Origin: Anaerobiospirillum sp. NML120449
GTDB taxonomy: Bacteria > Pseudomonadota > Gammaproteobacteria > Enterobacterales > Succinivibrionaceae
Assembly (NCBI RefSeq): GCF_023051105.1
Contig: NZ_JALKIL010000011.1
Span: 62,001-126,000, forward strand
Direction: 5' to 3'
DNA: 64,000 bases
Part shown: positions 30,698 through 39,873 of the stretch, one piece after another
Layout of the letters: each line of letters begins with the position of its first letter
Numbering within the stretch: the first letter of the stretch is position 1
The notes under the pieces: model-generated
What the model saw: the letters and a program-made list of their open reading frames with translations, nothing else
The model's database searches: none
Told to the model about the DNA's origin: nothing
Translations under genes and position numbers: made by a program

Positions 30698-32725
30698 ATG
30701 AGTGAAACTAAAGCTGCCAGAACTTTCACAGAAATTGCTGGCAACACTGCCGGACTGAAAGATGGTCACAAGGGTGTAGACAGCCTGCCATTAAAGGTTA
30801 CGCTCAAGGCTTTTGGCATTATGCTCAAGAGCTACTGGGGTACGCGCGACAGCCTCAAGTCATGGCTGCTGCTGGCCATTATCATTGGCCTGACCGGAGG
30901 ATCTGTTTATATCGCCACCTCCATCAATACCTGGTACAAGACCTTCTGGGATACTATCCAGAATTACGATATTGACGGCTTTAAACAGCAGCTGGTGGTC
31001 TTTGCCACGCTGGCTACCATTCACGTGGTAGTGAGCGTTTATAACGCCTACCTCAAGTCGTGCCTGTCCATTAACTGGCGTACCTGGCTTACAGGCAAGA
31101 CCATGGATCGCTGGCTGCAAAGTGACAATTACTACAAGCTCCAGCTGGCTGACAAGAACACTGATAACCCTGATCAGCGTATTGCCGAAGACCTGAACAT
31201 GTTTGTTTCGGCAACCATTGTGCTCATTTTAGGTACTGCCACTGACCTTGCCATGATGATTTCCTTTGGCGTGGTGCTCTGGCAGCTCTCATCAGCTGTA
31301 GACATTACCGTTCTGGGCATGGATATCCATCTGCCTGATGGCTATATGTGCTATCTGGCTCTGCTTTACGCTGTGCTTGGTACGGCTCTGACTTTCTGGC
31401 TGGGTAAGCCTCTGGTACGTCTGAACTTCAGACAGCAGCGCTATGAAGCCGATTTCCGTTTCTCCCTGATCCGTGTACGTGAAAATGGCGAGTCCATCGC
31501 CCTTTACAAGGGTGAGCATGAGGAGAACAAATATCTGCGTCAGTCCTTTGCTGATCTGGTAGCCAACTACATCAAACTTATTGTCTGCACCAAGCGTCTG
31601 GGCTTTTTAACCATTGGTTATGCTCAGACTGCCGTGATTTTCCCAATGCTGATCTCAGCTCCGCTGTACTTTGCCAAGATCATCACCATGGGATCTATCA
31701 TGCAGATTTCCTCAGCCTTTGGCCGTGTTCAGGACAGTCTGTCTACTCTGGTTTCCAACTTCACCTCATGGGCATCATGGAAGTCAGTGGTTGACCGTCT
31801 TGCTCTGTTCTATCTGTCAATGGAAGAGGTTGAGGCCCTGCACTGTCTGCCGGTCAAAAAGGATGCCCATCAGCTTGAGGTGCGTAACCTTACAGTAAAG
31901 AGCCCACGTGGCAAGCTGCTGCTTGACGGTCTGTCTCTTGATATGAGCAATGGCGACTCTCTGTTAATCCGTGGTCCTTCAGGCTGTGGCAAGTCAACTC
32001 TTATCAAGGCTCTGGCCGGTATCTGGCCTTACAGCAGCGGTGAAGTTCACTACATGAACGGAGCCAGCACGCTCTTCCTGTCGCAAAAGCCTTATCTGCC
32101 ACAGGGCTCACTGCGCCTTGCTGCTTCCTATCCGTCTGAGCCGGTAACCGATGGCCGCACCGAAGAGTTCTTCAAAATGGTGGGGCTTGAGCATCTTGTT
32201 GAGCATCTTGATGAGGTTGATACCTGGAGTCATATCCTTTCTCTGGGTGAACAGCAGCGTGTGGCCATTGTCCGTGCTCTCATCAATACTCCGGACATAC
32301 TCTTCCTTGATGAAGCCAGCTCAGCCATGGATGAAAAGACTGAGGCCATGGTCTATGACCTCCTGCACAAACGTCTTAACAGGTCCATTATCATTTCAGT
32401 AGGACATCGCTCTACCCTGATCTCAAGGCACAAAAACGTCCTTACCTACGATGGCAAAGGCCGCTGTGAAATCTGTTTTGCCTCTGATCTGCTGGGTTCA
32501 AGTGCCAAAGGATCACATGCCCAGAGCTATGCCGGAGACCTAATGGCAGATTACGATCGCAATGAGCTGCTCGGAACCACTCTGTCAGACTCTGATGGCC
32601 GCCCATCAGCTCTCTCACAGCAGCAGGCCGATGTCGCAGCTGCAGCTGCTACGGCAGCCGCTGCTGTCGCCGCTGCAGCACATGACAGCAGCGTGCAGGG
32701 CTCTGAGGGCACTCTCAGGCCATAA
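30698..32725 (+). CDS. ABC half-transporter, YddA/SbmA-BacA type (permease-ATPase fusion)
   Basis: The 675 residues begin with a SbmA/BacA-like membrane domain (about residues 20-400). It has helices near 50-72, 95-118, 165-195, 220-250 and 330-360 and the characteristic NINWRTWLT-like stretch SINWRTWLTGKTMDRWLQSDNYYKLQL. A fused ABC ATPase follows: Walker A GPSGCGKST, signature LSLGEQQRVAIVRAL, Walker B ILFLDEASSAMD, H-loop VGHRS. It probably works as a homodimer in the inner membrane. E. coli YddA has the same layout; the substrate is unknown, and peptide or vitamin transport is possible. A C-terminal tail of about 100 residues ends in an Ala-rich run. ATG 30698 is supported by AAGGAA at 8 bases; an upstream open frame runs through repeats. 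Confidence 0.88.
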   Translation: MSETKAARTFTEIAGNTAGLKDGHKGVDSLPLKVTLKAFGIMLKSYWGTRDSLKSWLLLAIIIGLTGGSVYIATSINTWYKTFWDTIQNYDIDGFKQQLVVFATLATIHVVVSVYNAYLKSCLSINWRTWLTGKTMDRWLQSDNYYKLQLADKNTDNPDQRIAEDLNMFVSATIVLILGTATDLAMMISFGVVLWQLSSAVDITVLGMDIHLPDGYMCYLALLYAVLGTALTFWLGKPLVRLNFRQQRYEADFRFSLIRVRENGESIALYKGEHEENKYLRQSFADLVANYIKLIVCTKRLGFLTIGYAQTAVIFPMLISAPLYFAKIITMGSIMQISSAFGRVQDSLSTLVSNFTSWASWKSVVDRLALFYLSMEEVEALHCLPVKKDAHQLEVRNLTVKSPRGKLLLDGLSLDMSNGDSLLIRGPSGCGKSTLIKALAGIWPYSSGEVHYMNGASTLFLSQKPYLPQGSLRLAASYPSEPVTDGRTEEFFKMVGLEHLVEHLDEVDTWSHILSLGEQQRVAIVRALINTPDILFLDEASSAMDEKTEAMVYDLLHKRLNRSIIISVGHRSTLISRHKNVLTYDGKGRCEICFASDLLGSSAKGSHAQSYAGDLMADYDRNELLGTTLSDSDGRPSALSQQQADVAAAAATAAAAVAAAAHDSSVQGSEGTLRP

Positions 32726-32812
32726 TGACCGGGGCCTTAGCCGTGGTTCTGATGCCTGATGCCAAGGGCTGATGCCCAGGGACTGATGCCTCAGGCCTGA
32801 GCATCATGCTGC

Positions 32813-32876
32813 ATGGCAGCCAGGCAGCCAGCCAGGCAGCCAGCCAGGCAGTCTGGCAGCCAGCCAGGCAGTCATG
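32813..32876. repeat. Short tandem repeat of a CAGCCAGC/CAGGCAGC unit
   Basis: GCAGCCAGGCAGCCAGCCAGG and variants repeat with a 12-base period about five times. It is non-coding and lies after the ABC transporter gene. Confidence 0.7.
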
Positions 32877-32957
32877 ATTGCCCATCAGCGCAGCAGCGTG
32901 TCTGTCACGCAGAGACTTTTTAAGGCGCTTTACAAAAGATACCCCAAAAGAAAAACA

Positions 32958-32994
32958 GGACCATATGCTCTGGAGCATATGGTCCGTTTTTTTT
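32958..32994 (+). terminator. Strong terminator after the ABC transporter gene
   Basis: A perfect 13-bp stem, GGACCATATGCTC (32958-32970) with GAGCATATGGTCC (32973-32985), is followed by a G and T8. Its 3' flank (TTCCATTAAGTAAAATGCCC) recurs 270 bp downstream. Confidence 0.88.
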
Positions 32995-33204
32995 CCATTA
33001 AGTAAAATGCCCTGCAAATGGCAGGGCAGGAACAGCCGACATGCTCGCCTGGGCAGCACTTTATGCAGACGTGCAGAGAGCTCATGAATACCAGGGCCAT
33101 GGCTCTCACCCATATGCCTCATGGCCTGCGCCGCTGCCATGCAGCCTTGATTCCTGGGTGGATTGCTGCGGTGTCCACACGCCTCAGGTGACCATGGGTA
33201 TTTC

Positions 33205-33280
33205 AAAACGCTTTCCAAAATAAAAGAGACCACATGTACTTGAGCAGATGGTCCCTTTTTTTCCATTAAGTAAAATGCCC
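33205..33280 (+). repeat. Diverged second copy of the terminator module
   Basis: Compared with about 32930-33012, this segment repeats the CGCTTT-CAAAA upstream block, GACCA...TGGTCC and the tail TTTTTTTCCATTAAGTAAAATGCCC. The hairpin has decayed to a GACCA/TGGTC stem with a mismatched interior. It may still terminate weakly. The remaining bases of 32995-33403 show no gene. Confidence 0.7.
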
Positions 33281-33403
33281 GGCAGCTGGCCACAGGCTGT
33301 GGCAACGGCCAGCGTTTACGGAGGAGGTGCGCACCAGTGCCTGCGCGCTGCTGCGGCGCTGCAACGGCGCTGTTGCAGCGCAGCTGAGCTGCGGGGATGC
33401 ATA

Positions 33404-33437
33404 ATGAAAAAAAGCCATGGGTTTCCCCATGGCTTTT
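33404..33437 (-). terminator. Terminator of the beta-galactosidase gene
   Basis: AAGCCATGGG-TTTC-CCCATGGCTT is flanked by As and Ts. Read on the minus strand it ends in a T-run and lies about 50 bp past the stop codon of the beta-galactosidase. Confidence 0.85.
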
Positions 33438-33484
33438 GGTTCAGCTGTGCAGTCAGCTGACGGGCTGACTGCGGTCAGACTGAA

Positions 33485-36400
33485 TTACTTAATTAAGGTG
33501 CTGTATTCGTAGTTGAAGCTTGCTACATCAGCAGAAGACACTGGCTTTAAGGTTACAGTGTACTTGTACTGTCTGTCAGCAGGGTTCTGGTACTTCTCAA
33601 ATGGCATGGCGCCCCATGAGTTGTCACCACCCAGACCCATCTGACGCTCGGTTAAGCGTAAGGTGATGTCGCCTTCTTTCATGTAGAAGCTGTGGTTGTA
33701 GTTGGACAGCTGCTCTGGGGTGTACAGCAGAGCGTTGAACTCGATTGGATCGCCGCCCTCAGCCTTGGCCATCAGACCAACGCCATCGTCGTTGGTTAAG
33801 GCAACCCAGCGAACATCGGTGTGGTTACCGGTTTCCTGTGGCTTGATGAAGTCGGTGTAGAAGTCCTTGACGTCCTTGCTGTAAACGCCTACCGGGTAAC
33901 CCCACTGACGGTCGATGTAGTTCTCATCTGGACCACGGCCAAACCAGGTGACGTTGGCAAACTCACGTGGCATGGTCAGCATGTTGCTGATCTCAGGAAT
34001 GATTGGCAGACCGGCTGTTGGGTTTAAGGTGGTCTCAATCCTGATGTCACCGGAACCGTAGACGGTAAATACCTGCTCATAACCGGAGTTGTCTGCTACA
34101 GGCAGAGTGCTGGAAACCTTGAAGGTAACCTGCTGGTCGGAATCCTTGACAGTCTCAACCTTGACAACCTTCTTGCTCAGACCGGCATAACGCCACTTGG
34201 AGGTCAGGAACTGGTAGTAGTAACCGAGGTCAGAGTCAGTACCGGCACGGTAGAAGTTAGGCATAATGCCTGGGGTCTTGATGGAGCCGTGATCGTTAGG
34301 AATAATCAGATCCTTGCCCATGTACTTGATACCGGTTACGGTACCGGCAGCGCGGTCGAAGGTAACAACCAGATCACCAGTGGAATTTGTTACGGTAGTT
34401 AAGATGCCGTCTTCAGCAACCTTGAGGGCTGGCATGGAGGCAACTTCAACAACTGGCTGGGCAACCTCAGCGTCACTGGCAAAGTCAAGGGCGAACTGCT
34501 CGTGAGCAATCTCGTGACCGGCTGGGGCATATGGCTCATCCTGCTTGAGAGCGAAGGATACGTTGAGGAAGTAATCGGCACCGGCCTTAACCTGTGGCCT
34601 GGTGAAGCCGATCTTGATGCTCTTGCTGGTCAGCGGAGCAACATCGAGATCCTCTGGGCTTAACTTGCCGGACTCGATAACAACACCGTTCTCGGTCAGG
34701 TTCCAGGAAGCTTCAAACTCGTTGAGGTTGGTAAAGAGCTTGCGGTTTTCCAGAACAAACTTGCCATTGCTGGCGTTGTCAGCTGTCATGGCGATCTCTT
34801 CATAACCCTTCTTAACCTCAACCAGCTCTGGCTGAACAGTGAAGTCAGCGGAGATCAGGCCATTGGCGCAGAAGTTCTTGTTATTTGGATTGCCGGAGCG
34901 GATGTCATCCCAGTCACCGCCGTATGACAGGTAAGTAGGCTTGTCATACTTCTTGTTGGTGGTGCCTTCAAAGTCGAGCCATAACAGGGAGCTTGAATCA
35001 ACCTTGCGGTCGGTTCTGGCCAGCTCAGCCTGATCAAGAGCGCGGTTGTAGATACGTACGCTGTCGATTAAGCCCTTGAAGGTTGGGAGGGTTTCAGCCT
35101 TGGTAGCGTCGAATAATGGAACACCACCGATACCTACAGGGTTAGGACCAACTGCAATGCCCTTTGGATTGATGGCAGTGGCAACAACCTTGCCATCCAG
35201 ATAGAGCTTCATGACCTGACCGTCGTAAACACCGGCTACGTGGTGCCACTTGTTGTTCCAGTCAGCTGGAGTTGGGATGGAAGCTGAGAACTTCTCGATT
35301 ACGCCATCAGCATTGGCTTCGCCGCCGTAGATGTAGAACTCGATGTTGTCAGAAACAACCTTCTTGCCCTCGGAGTCGTAGTTTACATTGCGGTGCAGAC
35401 CGTAAGACTCGTTACGGGAAGCCATCATGTCGCCCTTCATGATGATTGGGGCATCAAGAGCTGGCTGGTCCTTGGCTGGCTTTACAGTAGCCTCGAGGGT
35501 AAATGGCTGGTTGCCGCTTAATACCAGGCTTGGGTCATTGTAGACGGAAGCAAAACCGTCCATGGCTCTGCCGTTCTTGCCGGCTACCAGCTTACCGGTC
35601 AGGCGAACTTCCAGGTTGGAGGCCTTCTCGGAGAGCATCTTGTCAACAGGAGTTGGGATCTCTAAAGACTGATCACGCCAGTCCCAGATAAAGCCGCCCT
35701 GTAAGATTGGGTGCTGGTTGTAGAAGTCCCAGTAGTCCTTGAAGTTACCGATGCCGTTACCCATGCCGTGTGCGTACTCACACTGCAGCTCAGGCTTGTC
35801 ACCGTTCCTGGCCCACCAGCCCAGCGGGTTGGCGTTCATGTCTGGATTATCAAGGTCGTTTACACGACGGTACATACGGGACCAGACATCAACCTCAGGG
35901 ATGTCACGGTGAGCCTCGTAGTGAACCAGACGGGTAGGATCCATCTGATGGCAGGTGTCAGCCAGGATCTTCCATACGTCGCCGCCATAGCTCTCGTTAC
36001 CCAGGGACCACATGATGATGGATGGGTGGTTCTTGGCGCGCTCGATGGTGGAGACCATGCGGTCTAAAGAAGGCTCAATCCAGTCTGGATCGGAAGCTGG
36101 CAGTACGGAGTCGATGGAATCGGACTCAACGTTGGCCTCGTCCATCATGTACAGACCGTACTCATCGCACAGCTCGTACCAGCGTGGCTCGTTTGGATAG
36201 TGGGAGTTACGTACGGAGTTGAGATTGTACTGCTTCATCAGCATGATGTCGCGAATCATGGACTCTTCGCTGATGTAACGGCCGTTCTGTGGGCTGATCT
36301 CGTGACGGTTTACACCACGGAAGACGATTGGCTTGCCATTAACAGCAACCTGGGCCTTGTTGGTACCACGGTTGAAAATTTCAACCTTGCGGAAACCGAC

Positions 36401-37627
36401 ATTGGAGGAAGTGGTTTCAACAATGTTGCCCTGTGGATCACGTAAGGTGATTAAGGCGCGGTAGAGGTTTGGCTTTTCAGCAGACCACTTTAATGGATCG
36501 CTTACCTGCCTGGAGAAAGTAACCTCAGCAAGACCGGCGGTAGCGTCGTAGGTAGCACCGGTGCCGTGCATGGTGGCAGTAGTGGCGGTCTTTGCAAAGT
36601 CGACAGGAGTCTTCTCGGTGAATACAGCCTTGCCATCCTTGTCAAGCAGGGTGGTCTCTACAGTGTAGCCCTGTGGACCCTGTGGCAGCATGGTGCGGAT
36701 CTTGGCAGTGAAGTTAAAGGTAGCGTCCTTGTACTCCTTGTCCAGATCGGTGGTGTAAGCAAAATCAAAGAGGCTGGCGTTCTTGTCCTTGGCGATCAGA
36801 GCAACGTCACGGAAGATACCGCTAAGACGGATATAGTCGTGGTTTTCGAGGTAGGAGGCATCAGACCAGCGATATACCTGAACAGCAATGGTGTTCTTCT
36901 TGCCAGGAGCATTTAAGTACTTGGTGATGTCAAACTCGGAGGCGGTGAAGCTGTCCTCGCTGTAGCCTACCTTGTGGCCGTTTACCCACAGGTAGAAAGC
37001 GGACTCGACGCCCTGGAAGTTAACCAGAATCTGCTTGCCATCCCAGTTTGCTGGAGTGGTGAAGTCTCTGCGGTAGGAGGCAACAGGGTTGTATACGGTA
37101 GGGGATACGCCTACGCCAGGCTCTTCAGTGCCCAGCCAGGAAAGACGGGTATCGGTGTAGTATGGACGGTCAAAGCCCTGAGTCTGCCAGGAGCCTGGAA
37201 CCTGAATGTTGGCCCATTTGCTTACGGAGTAGCCTGGCTTGAAGAACTCGGTATTGCGCTCGTGAGGGTTCCTGGCAAGGGAGAACTTCCAGGTGCCGTT
37301 TAACAGCATGTAGTTCTCGGAGCGGCTGCGGTCACGGGCCAGGGCGTCCTCCTCACTGGTAAATGAGTAGAAAGAGCTGTGGGCCTTTTCGCGGTTTACT
37401 GCATAGACAGTTGGCTGATCAAACCACTCTTCACCCTTGAAGACGTCGGCCTTTGGATCACGGGCCTTTGGCAGATCGGTAGAAACACGTAAGGAGCCGT
37501 CGTGGACTTTCACTACGGTATCAGGGCCGGCATTCCATTTGGCATTCTGACCATTAGACTCACAGCCGGCTACAGCAAGTGCTGAGCATATGGCAATAGT
37601 AAGGAGGCTAGGCTTTAAATTCTTCAT
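33485..37627 (-). CDS. Outer-membrane-type lipoprotein beta-galactosidase (GH2) with inserted LamG domain
   Basis: The 1380 residues start with a lipoprotein signal (LAVAGC, lipidated Cys22). Residue +2 is Glu, not Asp, so Lol sorting to the outer membrane is expected. A GH2 jelly-roll domain, immunoglobulin-like domains and the TIM barrel follow. The acid/base is Glu545 (WSLGNESYGGD) and the nucleophile Glu617 (CEYAHGMGN), both as in LacZ (GNES and CEYAHAMGN). After the barrel (GGFIWDWRDQSLE) a roughly 200-residue LamG/concanavalin-like domain is inserted (FTLEATVKP ... WHHVAGVYDGQVMKLYLDG ... GLIDSVRIYNRAL), and then the C-terminal beta-galactosidase domains resume. E. coli LacZ (1024 residues) has neither signal nor insert. 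It should hydrolyse beta-galactosides at the envelope. GGGGAAGAG precedes the ATG. Its promoter region carries a GalR-type operator. Confidence 0.93.
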   Translation of the reverse strand: MKNLKPSLLTIAICSALAVAGCESNGQNAKWNAGPDTVVKVHDGSLRVSTDLPKARDPKADVFKGEEWFDQPTVYAVNREKAHSSFYSFTSEEDALARDRSRSENYMLLNGTWKFSLARNPHERNTEFFKPGYSVSKWANIQVPGSWQTQGFDRPYYTDTRLSWLGTEEPGVGVSPTVYNPVASYRRDFTTPANWDGKQILVNFQGVESAFYLWVNGHKVGYSEDSFTASEFDITKYLNAPGKKNTIAVQVYRWSDASYLENHDYIRLSGIFRDVALIAKDKNASLFDFAYTTDLDKEYKDATFNFTAKIRTMLPQGPQGYTVETTLLDKDGKAVFTEKTPVDFAKTATTATMHGTGATYDATAGLAEVTFSRQVSDPLKWSAEKPNLYRALITLRDPQGNIVETTSSNVGFRKVEIFNRGTNKAQVAVNGKPIVFRGVNRHEISPQNGRYISEESMIRDIMLMKQYNLNSVRNSHYPNEPRWYELCDEYGLYMMDEANVESDSIDSVLPASDPDWIEPSLDRMVSTIERAKNHPSIIMWSLGNESYGGDVWKILADTCHQMDPTRLVHYEAHRDIPEVDVWSRMYRRVNDLDNPDMNANPLGWWARNGDKPELQCEYAHGMGNGIGNFKDYWDFYNQHPILQGGFIWDWRDQSLEIPTPVDKMLSEKASNLEVRLTGKLVAGKNGRAMDGFASVYNDPSLVLSGNQPFTLEATVKPAKDQPALDAPIIMKGDMMASRNESYGLHRNVNYDSEGKKVVSDNIEFYIYGGEANADGVIEKFSASIPTPADWNNKWHHVAGVYDGQVMKLYLDGKVVATAINPKGIAVGPNPVGIGGVPLFDATKAETLPTFKGLIDSVRIYNRALDQAELARTDRKVDSSSLLWLDFEGTTNKKYDKPTYLSYGGDWDDIRSGNPNNKNFCANGLISADFTVQPELVEVKKGYEEIAMTADNASNGKFVLENRKLFTNLNEFEASWNLTENGVVIESGKLSPEDLDVAPLTSKSIKIGFTRPQVKAGADYFLNVSFALKQDEPYAPAGHEIAHEQFALDFASDAEVAQPVVEVASMPALKVAEDGILTTVTNSTGDLVVTFDRAAGTVTGIKYMGKDLIIPNDHGSIKTPGIMPNFYRAGTDSDLGYYYQFLTSKWRYAGLSKKVVKVETVKDSDQQVTFKVSSTLPVADNSGYEQVFTVYGSGDIRIETTLNPTAGLPIIPEISNMLTMPREFANVTWFGRGPDENYIDRQWGYPVGVYSKDVKDFYTDFIKPQETGNHTDVRWVALTNDDGVGLMAKAEGGDPIEFNALLYTPEQLSNYNHSFYMKEGDITLRLTERQMGLGGDNSWGAMPFEKYQNPADRQYKYTVTLKPVSSADVASFNYEYSTLIK

Positions 37628-37645
37628 GAATTCTCTTCCCCAGAG

Positions 37646-37663
37646 TCGTAGCAGCAGCTACGA
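37646..37663. promoter_or_regulatory. Perfect hairpin in the beta-galactosidase leader
   Basis: TCGTAGC-AGCA-GCTACGA forms a 7-bp stem just upstream of the Shine-Dalgarno sequence of the beta-galactosidase gene. It has no T-run, so it is not a terminator. It could influence translation or mRNA stability, or be a second protein-binding palindrome. Confidence 0.5.
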
Positions 37664-37727
37664 AAATTAAACACACAACAGCGTACTTTTCAGTCAGCGT
37701 TCCCGGACAGTCACATTCGTCATATCT

Positions 37728-37743
37728 GTGGAAACGTTTACAC
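37728..37743. promoter_or_regulatory. GalR/GalS-type operator
   Basis: GTGGAAACGTTTACAC (read on the minus strand GTGTAAACGTTTCCAC) fits the GalR/GalS consensus GTG-N-AA-N-CG-N-TT-N-CAC at every fixed position. It lies about 100 bp upstream of the beta-galactosidase start. A LacI/GalR-family repressor responding to galactose would bind here; no such regulator gene lies in the window. Confidence 0.75.
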
Positions 37744-38088
37744 GGATAAAGCTGAAAAGACGAAACAAACCTTAATTCACTGGTTTAAACTCCAGTGTCT
37801 GTCAGGTACCTTATGTTTCGTATGCGCACAGCTTCGTGCCTGTGCGGGCTGATTGAACCAGTGCACGACCACGTGCAGCGCAAATAAACTTAACTAAAAG
37901 CGGTACATCAAAAAAAGCCCAAATATGACATTCGTGAGATACAAGTCACATAATACTTGGAACTTATCTCCTGAAACCGGACTTATGTCACAGGTGAAAA
38001 TGTGTTGTCATACAAGCAAACTGATATATGAATATCGATAACATGTTACCGGGGGACACCCTTGTTTGCGCCGGAAAATGTATAAATA
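37744..38088. other. Upstream region of the beta-galactosidase gene, no gene seen
   Basis: An AT-rich stretch holding several TGTGA/TCACA half-sites (for example near 37918-37952 and 37985-38005) that could include CRP sites, but none has the normal 6-base spacing. No coding sequence is supportable. Confidence 0.45.
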
Positions 38089-38123
38089 AAAAAAGCCGTT
38101 TTCCATTCAGAAAACGGCTTTTT
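38089..38123. terminator. Bidirectional terminator
   Basis: AAAAAGCCGTTTTC (38089-38103) pairs with GAAAACGGCTTTTT, with As on one side and Ts on the other. On the minus strand it is about 270 bp past the symporter stop codon and is its best candidate terminator. Confidence 0.85.
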
Positions 38124-38391
38124 CAGCTGTTTTAGCAGCCAGAGGCATTCAGAGTGACTCTGCAAAAATGAGTTTGCGCTTCCGCCTGCATTGAATGCCA
38201 TAAATCTGCAGCGACGCCAGGCTCCTGCCATACATCAAGCTTAAGCCTGCATGCCAACATGCAGGCGTCTCAGGGAGCGATCTGGCATGCTCATGTGTTC
38301 ACTGACAGTCAGGGCGCTGCCAGGGCGGCCCAATGTGCACTGCCTGGTGCCTGGGCAGCAACCAGGCTGGCCTTGAAGCTTGCTGGTGCGG

Positions 38392-39873
38392 CTAGTCGTC
38401 GCGGGCGTTCTTTTCTTTTACGTAGCCCTTGGACATGGCGCGGCGCATTACGGCCTGCAGGGATGCAAAGCGGTTGGTCAGAACTTCAGACGGACCAAAG
38501 AGCGGACGCTGGCCTTTGAGGAATTTATAGTCGTAATCGTCAACAGCGCGTATTATCAGTTTGTACAGACCTACTACGGCCAGGATGTTAGGAATAACCA
38601 TCAGACCATTGAACATGTCTGCAAGCTCCCATACCAGGTTTACCTCAAGGAAGGCACCCATAAGCAGGAAGCACAGCACCATTACCGAGAAGAGATTGAG
38701 GTTGCGGTAGCCAAAGAGGAACTTGAAGTTCTGGGCAGCAAAGAAGTACCAGCCGATAATGGTAGTAAAGGCTGCAAAGAACAGACAGACGGCTACGAAG
38801 CCGGCACCGGCCTCACCCATGCCCCTGATAAAGGCGGTCTGGGTCAGAACGATACCAGTGGTCTTGCCATCAAGAGAGCCGGTTACCAGAATTACCAGAG
38901 CGGTAGCGTTGAGCACGATGAAGGTGTCGATGGTAAGGCCGATAATGGCGGCCATGCCCTGCTCGGCAGGGTGTCTGACACGGGCAACAGCATGGGCGTG
39001 AGGAGTAGAACCCATACCGGCCTCATTTGAGAACAGACCACGGGCTACACCATAGCGTATAGCTTCCTTGATACCGGCACCGATAACACCGCCGGTAGCA
39101 GCCTCAGGATTGAAAGCACCAACTATAATGGACTTGAAAGCAGGAAGAATCATGTCGAAGTTGATGGCCATGATGTAAAGGGCGCCCAGTACATATACAC
39201 CTGCCATGAAAGGCACAATCTTCTCGGCAAAACTGGCAATGCGCTTGATGCCTCCAATGAAGATAAAGCCGGCAAGGCAGATAAGGATCATGCCTGAGAA
39301 CCAGTTAGGCACGTTAAAGGCTGAGGAGAAGGCTGTGGTGATTGAGTTGGCCTGCACCATGTTGCCGATAAAACCAAGGGCAATGATGATGAGAGCCGAG
39401 AACAGAATGGCCAGAGACTTGAGGCCCAGACCCTTGTAGATATAGTAGGATGGACCGCCGGTGATATTGCCCTCGCCATCACGGGTACGGTATACCTGAG
39501 CCAGAACGGCCTCGGCAAAGATAGTACCCATACCGAAGAAAGCAGCTACCCACATCCAGAAAATGGCTCCTGGTCCACCCATAACCATGGCAGTGGCTAC
39601 ACCGGCCAGGTTGCCTGTACCCACCTGAGCGGCAATGGCAGTAGCCAGAGACTGGAATGAGGTCATACCGTGCTGACCGGCCTTTTCACCGCTGAAGGAG
39701 AAGTTGCCGAACACGTGTTTGAAAGCACGGGTAAAATGACGGATCTGAACAAAGCGCAGCTTGAAAGTAAAGAAGATACCTGTGCCCACCAGAATAGGGA
39801 TAAGGCACCAAGGTCCCCAGAGAATGAAGTTAATTTCACGCACAATATGCGTGAGCTGATCCATAGTAGACAT
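38392..39873 (-). CDS. Alanine/glycine:cation symporter (AGCS family)
   Basis: The 493 residues form about 11 membrane helices. Family hallmarks are QVGTGNLAGVATAMVMGGPGAIFWMWVAAFFGMGTIFAEAVLAQVYR, GGPSYYIYKGL, and ARGLFSNEAGMGSTPHAHA. AGCS carriers import alanine or glycine together with Na+ or H+. The start ATG at 39873 (MSTMDQLTHIVREINFILWGP) fits family N-termini, although its Shine-Dalgarno sequence is weak; the frame remains open to 40041 with no conserved sequence. An extended -10 (TGCTAGAAT on the minus strand, TAGAAT at 40122-40127) about 250 bp upstream is a candidate promoter, which leaves a long leader. I looked for a glycine riboswitch there and did not find one. Confidence 0.93.
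   Translation of the reverse strand: MSTMDQLTHIVREINFILWGPWCLIPILVGTGIFFTFKLRFVQIRHFTRAFKHVFGNFSFSGEKAGQHGMTSFQSLATAIAAQVGTGNLAGVATAMVMGGPGAIFWMWVAAFFGMGTIFAEAVLAQVYRTRDGEGNITGGPSYYIYKGLGLKSLAILFSALIIIALGFIGNMVQANSITTAFSSAFNVPNWFSGMILICLAGFIFIGGIKRIASFAEKIVPFMAGVYVLGALYIMAINFDMILPAFKSIIVGAFNPEAATGGVIGAGIKEAIRYGVARGLFSNEAGMGSTPHAHAVARVRHPAEQGMAAIIGLTIDTFIVLNATALVILVTGSLDGKTTGIVLTQTAFIRGMGEAGAGFVAVCLFFAAFTTIIGWYFFAAQNFKFLFGYRNLNLFSVMVLCFLLMGAFLEVNLVWELADMFNGLMVIPNILAVVGLYKLIIRAVDDYDYKFLKGQRPLFGPSEVLTNRFASLQAVMRRAMSKGYVKEKNARDD

Noticed and set aside
37915..38010. CRP site upstream of the beta-galactosidase gene
   Set aside because: TGTGA and TCACA half-sites occur, but the spacing is 8 bases or otherwise wrong instead of 6.
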